From: Candidatus Galligastranaerophilus gallistercoris
GTDB lineage: Bacteria; Cyanobacteriota; Vampirovibrionia; Gastranaerophilales; Gastranaerophilaceae
Reading direction: 5' to 3'
Assembly (NCBI GenBank): GCA_018710795.1
Contig: DVJH01000164.1
Span: forward strand, 1-9,132
Length of the DNA: 9,132 bases
Of the stretch, positions 1-5,151 are shown piece by piece; position 1 is the stretch's first letter; each line of letters opens with the position of its first letter. The position numbers were made by a program, and so were the translations under genes. The notes below the pieces were generated by a model. It did no database searches. It was not told where the DNA came from and was given only the letters and a program-made list of their open reading frames with translations.

Positions 1-75
1 CCGATCTTCTAAAAGCTCGGGGTCAAGATCCGCAAGATATAAAAGCCCGTTCAGCATTTTTTCTTTTTCGCTCAT
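1..75 (-). CDS. Sugar O-acetyltransferase (maltose/galactoside acetyltransferase type), N-terminal fragment
   Basis: Only the first 25 codons are in the window; the gene continues past the left edge. The visible protein begins MSEKEKMLNG and ends in DPELLEDR. This matches the N-terminal helix pair (Mac domain) of the Maa/LacA/NodL family, which usually reads close to M-EKEKML-G-LY---DPEL--ER. Family members transfer acetyl groups from acetyl-CoA to sugar hydroxyls using a left-handed beta-helix that lies outside this window. A strong Shine-Dalgarno (GGGGG at 84-88, 8-base spacing) overlaps the ugd stop codon, and only 12 bases separate the two genes, so they are very likely cotranscribed. The family call rests on a short but characteristic N-terminus; the substrate cannot be told. 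Confidence 0.72.
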   Translation of the reverse strand, partial: MSEKEKMLNGLLYLADLDPELLEDR

Positions 76-87
76 ATAAATTTCCCC

Positions 88-1395
88 CTACAAAGGTTGT
101 TTGCCGACGCAGAAATAATTAAAGCCTTTTGATTTAAGACGATTTGCATCATATTGATTTCTTCCGTCAAAAATAACAGGCGCTTTTAATAATGATTTTA
201 TCTTATCAAAATCGGGACGGCGAAATTCGTTCCATTCCGTTAAAAGACACATTGCATCCGAACCATTAAGAGCATCGTATGCATTTTTAGAGTATGTGAT
301 TTTGTCATTGAATATTGTTTTTGCAAGTTCAAATGCCTTCGGGTCATACGCTTTAATCTTGGCGCCCCTTTTTAAAAGTTCGTTTATTATTGTAATCGAA
401 GGAGCTTCTCTCATATCATTTGTTTTGGGTTTAAACGCAAGCCCCCAGATTGCAAAAGTTTTATCTTTAATATCGTTATCGTAATAATTTAAAATTTTAT
501 CGATAAAAAGCATTCTTTGTTTTTTATTGACAATATCGGCAGATTCAAGAAGACTTGAATCACAATTAAAATCTTTTGCCGTTTTAATTAATGCTTTTAC
601 GTCTTTAGGAAAACAGCTGCCGCCGTATCCGAGCCCGGGGAATAAAAATTGTGTACCTATTCTTTTGTCGGAGCACATTCCTATTCTTACCATTTCCGCA
701 TCGGCACCTACTTTTTCGCAAATATTTGCAATTTCGTTTGCATAAGAAATTTTTACCGCAAGAAAAGAATTTGCGGCATATTTGGTCATCTCTGCGGATT
801 TAACGTCCATAACAATAACGGGATTTCCCGTTCTTAAAAAAGGAGCATAGAGTTCCTGCATAATGTCTGTTGCTTTTTTAGAATTTGAACCGATAATTAC
901 TCTGTCAGGTTTAAGAAAATCATCAACCGCAGCGCCCTGTTTTAAAAATTCGGGGTTTGATACCACATCAAATTCAATATTAGTTTTAGATCTAATAATT
1001 TCAGCCACCTTATCCGCCGTGCCGACGGGGACGGTTGATTTATCGACAACTACTTTATACTCATTCATAAAACTTCCGATAGTATCTGCAACCTGATAAA
1101 CGTATTTTAAATCTGCCGAACCGTCTTCTCCCTGAGGAGTGCCGACGGCAATAAAAATTATTTTGGAAGCTTTAACCGCACTTTCAATATCATCGGTAAA
1201 ACTGAGTCTTGATTCGCAGACATTTGTTTTGATTAATTCATCCAACCCCGGTTCATACACCGGTAAAACGCCTTTTTGAATAGAATTCAATTTATCTTTA
1301 TTGTTATCAACGCATATTACGTTATTGCCCATCTCACTGAGACAAGCCCCGACAACGAGACCGACATAGCCGCTGCCGATGACGGTAATCCTCAT
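88..1395 (-). CDS. ugd: UDP-glucose 6-dehydrogenase
   Basis: This 435-residue cytoplasmic enzyme oxidises UDP-glucose to UDP-glucuronate with two NAD+, supplying uronic acid for capsule, exopolysaccharide or lipid-linked glycans. The N-terminal NAD-binding domain starts with GSGYVGLVVG (residues 7-16) and has the acidic ribose-binding residue Asp30. The family's NPEFL motif is at 147-151, the catalytic-domain lysine lies in FLAVK (Lys215), the nucleophilic cysteine is Cys261 in GGSCFPKD, and the C-terminal UDP-binding domain holds FKPKTNDMRE at 321-330. All expected catalytic residues are present and the length is typical. The start at 1395 is chosen because GGAGG (1400-1404) lies 4 bases upstream and the Rossmann motif follows at once. 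An in-frame start at 1464 would add 23 residues that lie over the promoter. It is first in an operon with the acetyltransferase-type gene, which fits surface-sugar modification. Confidence 0.96.
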   Translation of the reverse strand: MRITVIGSGYVGLVVGACLSEMGNNVICVDNNKDKLNSIQKGVLPVYEPGLDELIKTNVCESRLSFTDDIESAVKASKIIFIAVGTPQGEDGSADLKYVYQVADTIGSFMNEYKVVVDKSTVPVGTADKVAEIIRSKTNIEFDVVSNPEFLKQGAAVDDFLKPDRVIIGSNSKKATDIMQELYAPFLRTGNPVIVMDVKSAEMTKYAANSFLAVKISYANEIANICEKVGADAEMVRIGMCSDKRIGTQFLFPGLGYGGSCFPKDVKALIKTAKDFNCDSSLLESADIVNKKQRMLFIDKILNYYDNDIKDKTFAIWGLAFKPKTNDMREAPSITIINELLKRGAKIKAYDPKAFELAKTIFNDKITYSKNAYDALNGSDAMCLLTEWNEFRRPDFDKIKSLLKAPVIFDGRNQYDANRLKSKGFNYFCVGKQPL

Positions 1396-1422
1396 TAAAC
1401 CTCCAGTGCTTTGTATAAGAAA

Positions 1423-1451
1423 ATAATAGCATAAAAGAGAAGTTTTGCCAG
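1423..1451 (-). promoter_or_regulatory. Promoter of ugd (sigma-70 type, extended -10)
   Basis: On the minus strand a -35 box CTGGCA (1451-1446) is followed after exactly 17 bases by TATTAT (1428-1423), which is preceded by TGC to give an extended -10. Predicted transcription starts near 1416, leaving a leader of about 20 bases that contains the GGAGG ribosome site. The -35 box sits one base from the -35 box of the opposing tRNA promoter. Read by eye; not tested. Confidence 0.6.
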
Positions 1452-1452
1452 C

Positions 1453-1481
1453 TTGACTTAACACATTTATTATTTAATAAT
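1453..1481 (+). promoter_or_regulatory. Promoter of tRNA-Leu
   Basis: TTGACT (1453-1458), a 17-base spacer and AATAAT (1476-1481) form a near-consensus sigma-70 promoter. Transcription would start about 15 bases before the mature tRNA 5' end at 1503, leaving a short 5' leader for RNase P. It lies back to back with the ugd promoter. Confidence 0.6.
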
Positions 1482-1502
1482 CAAAGAAAGTTTAACAATT
1501 TC

Positions 1503-1584
1503 GGGCGAGTGGCGAAATTGGTAGACGCACCAGATTTAGGATCTGGCGCAGTGATGTGTAAGGGTTCGAGTCCCTTCTCGCCCA
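1503..1584 (+). tRNA. trnL(UAG): tRNA-Leu, anticodon UAG
   Basis: The 82-base gene folds as a class II tRNA. The acceptor stem is GGGCGAG (1503-1509) with CTCGCCC (1577-1583) and discriminator A1584. The anticodon stem is CCAGA/TCTGG (1530-1534, 1542-1546) around the loop TTTAGGA, giving anticodon TAG at 1537-1539, which reads CUA and related leucine codons. A 13-base variable arm (1547-1559) can form a short CGCA/TGTG stem. The T arm AAGGG-TTCGAGT-CCCTT is at 1560-1576. No CCA is encoded. The last 11 bases belong to a 43-bp sequence repeated downstream. Confidence 0.97.
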
Positions 1585-1616
1585 TTCTCTTAAAGACCGT
1601 ATCTTGCGGTCTTTTT
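1574..1616 (+). repeat. Direct repeat, copy 1: tRNA 3' end plus terminator (attachment-site-like)
   Basis: These 43 bases cover the last 11 bases of tRNA-Leu and its terminator. They recur without mismatch at 1750-1792. Having an intact tRNA at one copy and an orphan tRNA tail at the other is the arrangement left by site-specific integration into a tRNA gene, but the element between is only about 130 bp and holds no integrase. It could therefore be a scar, a miniature element or an unequal recombination product. Confidence 0.85.
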
Positions 1617-1617
1617 T
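1592..1617 (+). terminator. Rho-independent terminator after tRNA-Leu
   Basis: A perfect 8-bp stem AAAGACCG/CGGTCTTT (1592-1599, 1607-1614) with a 7-base loop runs into a T tract (1612-1617) 8 bases after the tRNA. It is the first of two identical copies. Confidence 0.85.
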
Positions 1618-1749
1618 GCTCCTGTGGGTATTTCGCCATTTGCTCGCTATTGCATACGCAGTCGCTCGCATGGCTCAATTATCCTACGTCGCTTATCGAT
1701 AGTTGCGGGCAGATTTCATCAATCTGCCCTTCACTCCGGCTTGCGCTTT
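1618..1749. other. GC-rich segment between the two tRNA-terminator repeats; possible integration scar or miniature element
   Basis: This 132-bp stretch stands out in composition. I count 67 G+C among the 130 bases 1621-1750 (about 52%), against roughly 30-43% in gene lines sampled nearby. It carries a perfect 9-bp hairpin, GGGCAGATT/AATCTGCCC (1707-1715, 1721-1729, loop TCATC), with no T tract behind it. It also has the short palindrome TATCGATA near 1694-1701 and scattered CGCTCGC-like words. Open frames run through it but lack ribosome sites and overlap the tRNA, so I do not call a gene. A repeated intergenic element is one reading and the remnant of an integrated element another. Confidence 0.5.
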
Positions 1750-1792
1750 CTTCTCGCCCATTCTCTTAAAGACCGTATCTTGCGGTCTTTTT
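1750..1792 (+). repeat. Direct repeat, copy 2: orphan tRNA-Leu tail plus terminator
   Basis: This copy is identical to 1574-1616, offset 176 bp. Similarity stops abruptly upstream: 1741-1749 does not match the T arm of the tRNA. The right edge falls inside the TAA stop codon of the HD-domain gene, whose complement is TTA at 1791-1793; the first two bases are in the repeat. The contained hairpin (1768-1790) with its short T run is a second copy of the tRNA terminator. Confidence 0.85.
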
Positions 1793-2597
1793 ACAGATAC
1801 TGTCTCGGTTCTTGACCCGTAACGGCAGCGTATAATTCGATATATTTTTTTGCGGTGCTTGAATTAACCTTGGTGAGGAGTACTTCTTCAATTTGGAGAA
1901 GCCCGACTTCAGACGACATCTCGACATCAATTCTTACAGGCTTTTCGCCGCCATGGTGAATCCCCACACGGGTAATTGCATTAGCAGAATATATATGAAT
2001 ATCACCGACTTTAGGAGTGTTATGAATAACAAGAGGTATTCTTGCTCTGCCTTTTGTCATATCGCACCCGTCAGCCACAAGCAAAATGCCCGCTTCAAGC
2101 GAGTGGATTTTTCTTGTCGACATATGCCCGATTATTGATTCAATCGCAACCGATTTAATGATTACGCGTTTATGTAAATCATCTGGAAAAAGCTTCATAA
2201 TGGTTTTATCTATAATCGGTATTGCAAGCGTAACCGACATCTCCTCATGATCCTGACGCCCAATCATCATCCCTAAGTCATGTGTCATTCCCGCAAGCAC
2301 CAGCGCACACATGCTGTCTTCAAAAGTGCCGATTTCTTCTTTTTCAATTGAAGTTTTAATGCCGAAATCATGCAATATGTTAAGCATTTTAATTGCATTA
2401 GCGGCAACCTGACGCATATGTACCGGTCCATGGTCATTGTATCCGAGGCGTTTAATCGAAACATTGTTTGCATAATCCTGCATTTCCTGCAATTCATCAT
2501 CATCAAAAAGCATTTGCGCAAGATTTTGACATGTCGGAAATTTGCTTAATCTTTCCGTAATTTTAGATTCAATATATACTTCTTTAGCTGATTTCAT
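1791..2597 (-). CDS. HD-domain metal-dependent phosphohydrolase, substrate unknown
   Basis: This 268-residue soluble protein carries an HD-superfamily signature. Its motifs are NDHGPVH (54-60), the central His106-Asp107 pair in AGMTHDLG, His117 in GRQDHEE, His158 in IGHMS, and a C-terminal aspartate motif VADGCDMTKG (174-183). Such proteins bind one or two metal ions and hydrolyse phosphate esters or nucleotides. Residues 195-268 form a separate C-terminal region with a conserved-looking IHHGGEKPVRIDVEMSSEVG stretch. I cannot assign a substrate. The start is uncertain. Met at 2597 is preferred, but it has only a weak AGAAG one base away. An in-frame ATG at 2627 would add 10 residues and has no ribosome site. 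The gene starts 10-40 bases after the porin stop, so cotranscription is possible. Its stop codon overlaps the second tRNA-terminator repeat. Confidence 0.85.
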   Translation of the reverse strand: MKSAKEVYIESKITERLSKFPTCQNLAQMLFDDDELQEMQDYANNVSIKRLGYNDHGPVHMRQVAANAIKMLNILHDFGIKTSIEKEEIGTFEDSMCALVLAGMTHDLGMMIGRQDHEEMSVTLAIPIIDKTIMKLFPDDLHKRVIIKSVAIESIIGHMSTRKIHSLEAGILLVADGCDMTKGRARIPLVIHNTPKVGDIHIYSANAITRVGIHHGGEKPVRIDVEMSSEVGLLQIEEVLLTKVNSSTAKKYIELYAAVTGQEPRQYL

Positions 2598-2637
2598 ACT
2601 TCTATAATACCATAAATTCAAAGACATTTTACAGGGT

Positions 2638-3882
2638 TTATATGAAAAATTGGGTCAAAAAATAAATTCCGTTTGACTTTTTCCCCGTTAGCTCATCATC
2701 TGAAAAAACATAATTCAGCGCAAATTTTAATCTTTGTTTAAATATAAAATAATTTAGCCCCAGAGTATACTCATGGTTTACGGCATTACTCAAATTCATA
2801 TCGCGGTCAAAATAATCATATCTGAATAAAAGCTGCAATTTAGGGGTAAAGTTCCAGCCTATTGTGGTAAAAAAGCCCTGCCTTTTTCTCGGGTCAAAAT
2901 AATCGCCGTTAGAGCCGTCTGCGTATGCGTATTCAAAATTCATAATAAATTTTTTATACTCATAAAGCATTGCAGCGCTGTATACTCCGTAATTTTCATG
3001 CCTGTGTCCGACGTCTGAACCTATATAGAATTTTAAATCCCTAAAATAACTTCCTTCCTGATTATAAAACGGTGCATAACCTATTCTTCCTATAAATTCG
3101 GCGCCGTCTTTAAATCCTTGCGTAAATCTTGTTGAAGAATATCCGCCAAGGTTATATTCAAATCCTTTATGATATCCGATAAGCGAAACGCCGGTTGAAA
3201 TTGCGTCTCCGAATTCTCTTGAAATCTGCGCACGGTTTGCAAAAGGCAGAGAAAATGAGCTCATTGAACCTTCAAGCCCGATAGGCGACCTTGAAACACC
3301 GATTCTGATTTTATTGTTTTGATTAATATATCTTTCAACGTAAAGGTTTGAAAACTTCCCGAAAAATTCATTGCTCAAATCCGATACATCCCTTGCAAAC
3401 GCATATTCGGTAAAAAACCTGTATTTATTATCGCCGAACTTGGATTGAATAACCGCATTTATATCAAAAGGATAAGTGGCAGAGCGCCTTGAGCGCCCGA
3501 CATCATCAAAACTTGCAACACCTTGAAATCTTAATTCGCCCGAAATTTCGTTTACAAAACCTCTTTCAAATTTAATTGCCTTTTTATCCGCAAATGTTTT
3601 TTCGGCAAACAATTTAAAATCCAATTCATCGTCGTCATCGTATCGGACACCTTCAATGCTGTCGCCGTCAATTGTTTCATCGAGAGTAACAACATCATCT
3701 TTTAGAATTTCGCCGAATTTAAGCCAGTTATTTTTTTTATTTATAATATTTTCTTTTTTTATAATACGAAAATCATCCTGCGCAGGAGGAATTTTATTCT
3801 CATCATCAATTGCAAAGGCGGGACTGAAACCGAGAACAAAAGAAAAAAACAAAAAACACGTTATGAATACACGAATTTTCAT
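2638..3882 (-). CDS. Outer-membrane porin resembling the phosphate-selective O/P family
   Basis: The protein is 414 residues and begins with a Sec signal peptide: a hydrophobic core after MKIR, with likely cleavage after SPAFA at residue 24. A polar, acidic segment with DDDDELD near 82-88 follows. From about 105 to the end come alternating amphipathic beta-strands rich in Tyr, Phe and Gly, typical of a beta-barrel. Features such as RSPIGLEGS (198-206) and the closing strand pairs FRYDYFDRD, YTLGLNYFIF and LKFALNYVF recall OprP/OprO-like porins (Porin_O_P). Length also fits. Substrate specificity cannot be read from the sequence; phosphate is suggested by family and by the nearby PiT operon. 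The ATG at 3882 is chosen for the clean signal peptide. It has no clear Shine-Dalgarno, and a GTG at 3918 would add 12 residues, also without one. Confidence 0.8.
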   Translation of the reverse strand: MKIRVFITCFLFFSFVLGFSPAFAIDDENKIPPAQDDFRIIKKENIINKKNNWLKFGEILKDDVVTLDETIDGDSIEGVRYDDDDELDFKLFAEKTFADKKAIKFERGFVNEISGELRFQGVASFDDVGRSRRSATYPFDINAVIQSKFGDNKYRFFTEYAFARDVSDLSNEFFGKFSNLYVERYINQNNKIRIGVSRSPIGLEGSMSSFSLPFANRAQISREFGDAISTGVSLIGYHKGFEYNLGGYSSTRFTQGFKDGAEFIGRIGYAPFYNQEGSYFRDLKFYIGSDVGHRHENYGVYSAAMLYEYKKFIMNFEYAYADGSNGDYFDPRKRQGFFTTIGWNFTPKLQLLFRYDYFDRDMNLSNAVNHEYTLGLNYFIFKQRLKFALNYVFSDDELTGKKSNGIYFLTQFFI

Positions 3883-3962
3883 CAATAATAAAATCAGGGT
3901 AGAAATTAATTTTAACACATTTTGATGAAAATTTCCGTAAAATAAAAAGTTGATTTTATTAA

Positions 3963-3993
3963 AAATGCCCGCAAATATTATATGCGGGCATTA
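3963..3993 (-). terminator. Rho-independent terminator after the cysteine-rich gene
   Basis: A 10-bp GC-rich stem, AATGCCCGCA with TGCGGGCATT (3964-3973 and 3983-3992), has a 9-base loop. On the minus strand it is followed by TTTTTAAT (around 3963-3957). It lies 14 bases after the stop of the cysteine-rich gene and insulates it from the porin gene, which must then have its own promoter. It may also act weakly on the plus strand. Confidence 0.8.
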
Positions 3994-4005
3994 TCATTTT
4001 TGTAA

Positions 4006-4320
4006 TTATTCTGCAATGCGGTGTTTTTTATGGTGTTTAAAGTGTTTGGATGTTTTATCGTTATTATCTGCCGCTTGGGGTTTATTGCAGCTGCATTCTT
4101 TCCCTTCCTTGCAGCCGCACTTACAATCAGCGGGACATTTTTGTTCTTTATAGCAATTACATTCTTTTCCTTCCTTGCAGCCGCATTTACAATCAGCGGG
4201 GCATTCTTTAGCGCAAGAACATTTAATATCATCGGCGGGTGCTGTTGAATTTTTTGCTTCAGCCGAGGCAGAAACCATAAAAGCAAACATTAACATAAAT
4301 AAAGCAAGAATTTTTTTCAT
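4006..4320 (-). CDS. Small exported cysteine-rich, metallothionein-like protein with tandem repeats and His-rich tail
   Basis: The protein is 104 residues. Residues 1-22 form a signal peptide (MKK, hydrophobic core, SASAEA cleavage region), so it acts outside the cytoplasm. The mature part has 14 cysteines (34-78). Their pattern is CxC-x3-C and then two 22-residue repeats, each built as CPADCKCGCKEGKEC-x-C (40-56 and 62-78). The tail at 93-101 has four histidines among basic residues. Dense CxC pairs are the hallmark of metal-thiolate cluster proteins, so metal binding is the natural inference; no known family is recognised. At DNA level the repeats differ at three positions over 46 bases (4094-4139 versus 4160-4205), all synonymous. 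The start at 4320 has AAGGAG 6 bases upstream. The gene has its own promoter and terminator and is divergent from the PiT operon. Confidence 0.85.
   Translation of the reverse strand: MKKILALFMLMFAFMVSASAEAKNSTAPADDIKCSCAKECPADCKCGCKEGKECNCYKEQKCPADCKCGCKEGKECSCNKPQAADNNDKTSKHFKHHKKHRIAE
4094..4205 (-). repeat. Tandem 66-bp coding repeat inside the cysteine-rich gene
   Basis: Two copies with a 66-base period cover 4094-4139 and 4160-4205. They match at 43 of 46 positions. The three differences change Cys, Lys and Gly codons silently (TGT/TGC, AAG/AAA, GGG/GGA). The pattern suggests an internal duplication kept under protein-level selection. Confidence 0.85.
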
Positions 4321-4349
4321 AAATAACTCCTTATTTAACATCTGAAATC

Positions 4350-4378
4350 AATATATAACCGTAAATAAAATTTGTAAA
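4350..4378 (-). promoter_or_regulatory. Promoter of the cysteine-rich gene
   Basis: On the minus strand TTTACA (4378-4373), a 17-base spacer and TATATT (4355-4350) form a good sigma-70 promoter. The predicted start lies near 4343, giving a leader of a little over 20 bases with the AAGGAG ribosome site. Confidence 0.6.
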
Positions 4379-4412
4379 CGGACAAAAAGAGAACGAGAGG
4401 GCATAAAAAAGG

Positions 4413-4431
4413 TGTAAAGAATTTATTTACA
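4413..4431. promoter_or_regulatory. Palindrome upstream of the DUF47-PiT operon, possible operator
   Basis: TGTAAA-N7-TTTACA forms a 19-bp palindrome in which 8 of 9 position pairs match. Its right edge is 22 bases upstream of a -10-like TATGAT (4454-4459). No acceptable -35 box exists at 16-18 bases from that -10, so the palindrome could be an activator site replacing the -35. The half-site TGTAAA recurs at 4373-4378, over the -35 of the divergent gene. The cognate regulator is unknown, and chance in AT-rich DNA is possible. Confidence 0.4.
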
Positions 4432-4494
4432 ATAAAAGAAATTCACGCGCCATTATGATAGAATGCAAAATGGAATAATTTGGAGGAATTAAAT

Positions 4495-5136
4495 ATGCCG
4501 GGATTTAACTTAATGTCATATATTATGCCGCCCGAGGACAAATTGTTTTTTGCTTATTTTCAGGACGGTGCCGACATTTGTTTAGAATCTGCAAATTTAT
4601 ATAACGATATAATTCATAATTCATTAACGGAAGAATTAAAAGAGCAGGCGCTAAAGAATAAAAAGAAAGGAAAAGTAACATACAGGGCAATTTTAAAGCA
4701 ATTAAACAAAAGCTTTATAACTCCGATAGAAAGAGAAGATATTCAAATAATAGCTTCACAATTAAATAAAATAAATAAGAAAATCATAAAAGCCTGCTTA
4801 AATTTAGAAGTGTACAGAATCAGCCAATACACCGAAGAAATGAAAGAACAGGCTTTTACTTTAATTCTTGCAACGGAAAAACTGAAAGCAATGATGAAAG
4901 AATTTAAAAAAGTTTCAGACCCTGAAAAATTTACCAAATTAAACATCGAAATGAAAGAAATTGAATCAAGGGGCGATGAAATTCACAGAAAAGCCATGTT
5001 TAACCTGTTTTCGGGCAAATACGACGCAATTGACATTATAAAATACAGGGATATGTATAAAGAAATCGAAAATGCGTTTGACGCTTGTTTTTATGTAACG
5101 GATACGATTTTAAACGTTGTATTAAAACAAAATTAA
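4495..5136 (+). CDS. DUF47 (PhoU-like) accessory protein of the PiT phosphate permease
   Basis: This 213-residue cytoplasmic protein is predicted to be almost wholly alpha-helical. It resembles the DUF47/PhoU-related family: an N-terminal segment with FFAYFQDGADICLESANLYN, basic helices in the middle, and a C-terminal IESRGDEIHRKAMFNLFSGKYDAIDIIKY-type stretch with the family's metal-binding E-x3-GDEIH core. Members encoded next to PiT genes (called Pap or OrfA in some species) modulate the permease. The start ATG at 4495 is preferred over a TTG at 4480 because GGAGG (4482-4486) lies 8 bases before it and would be inside the longer frame. It ends 15 bases before the PiT start, so the two genes are cotranscribed. 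It could be regulated through the palindrome upstream. Confidence 0.88.
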   Translation: MPGFNLMSYIMPPEDKLFFAYFQDGADICLESANLYNDIIHNSLTEELKEQALKNKKKGKVTYRAILKQLNKSFITPIEREDIQIIASQLNKINKKIIKACLNLEVYRISQYTEEMKEQAFTLILATEKLKAMMKEFKKVSDPEKFTKLNIEMKEIESRGDEIHRKAMFNLFSGKYDAIDIIKYRDMYKEIENAFDACFYVTDTILNVVLKQN

Positions 5137-5151
5137 CGGGGGAGATAAGCT

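Noticed and set aside
1396..1464. Longer ugd start adding 23 residues
   Set aside because: It would put the ugd promoter and GGAGG site inside the coding region, and the residues added before the MRITVIGSGYVG N-terminus do not resemble the family.
1618..1749. A second tRNA gene or an integrase remnant
   Set aside because: No cloverleaf can be drawn apart from the 11-base acceptor tail, and no frame encodes recognisable recombinase motifs.
1509..1815. Open frames on both strands across the tRNA and the GC-rich segment
   Set aside because: They overlap the tRNA and the repeats, lack ribosome sites and encode low-plausibility proteins; the higher GC content removes stop codons by chance.
4094..4205. 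CRISPR-like repetition
   Set aside because: There are only two units, they are coding, the period is a multiple of three and the differences are silent; there are no spacers.
3978..4286. Overlapping frames on both strands inside the cysteine-rich gene (for example a 102-residue basic frame)
   Set aside because: They are shadows kept open by the repeats. The frame starting at 4320 has the ribosome site, signal peptide and structured cysteine pattern.
4480..4494. TTG start for the DUF47 gene
   Set aside because: The GGAGG site would lie within the first codons; the ATG at 4495 is correctly spaced from it.
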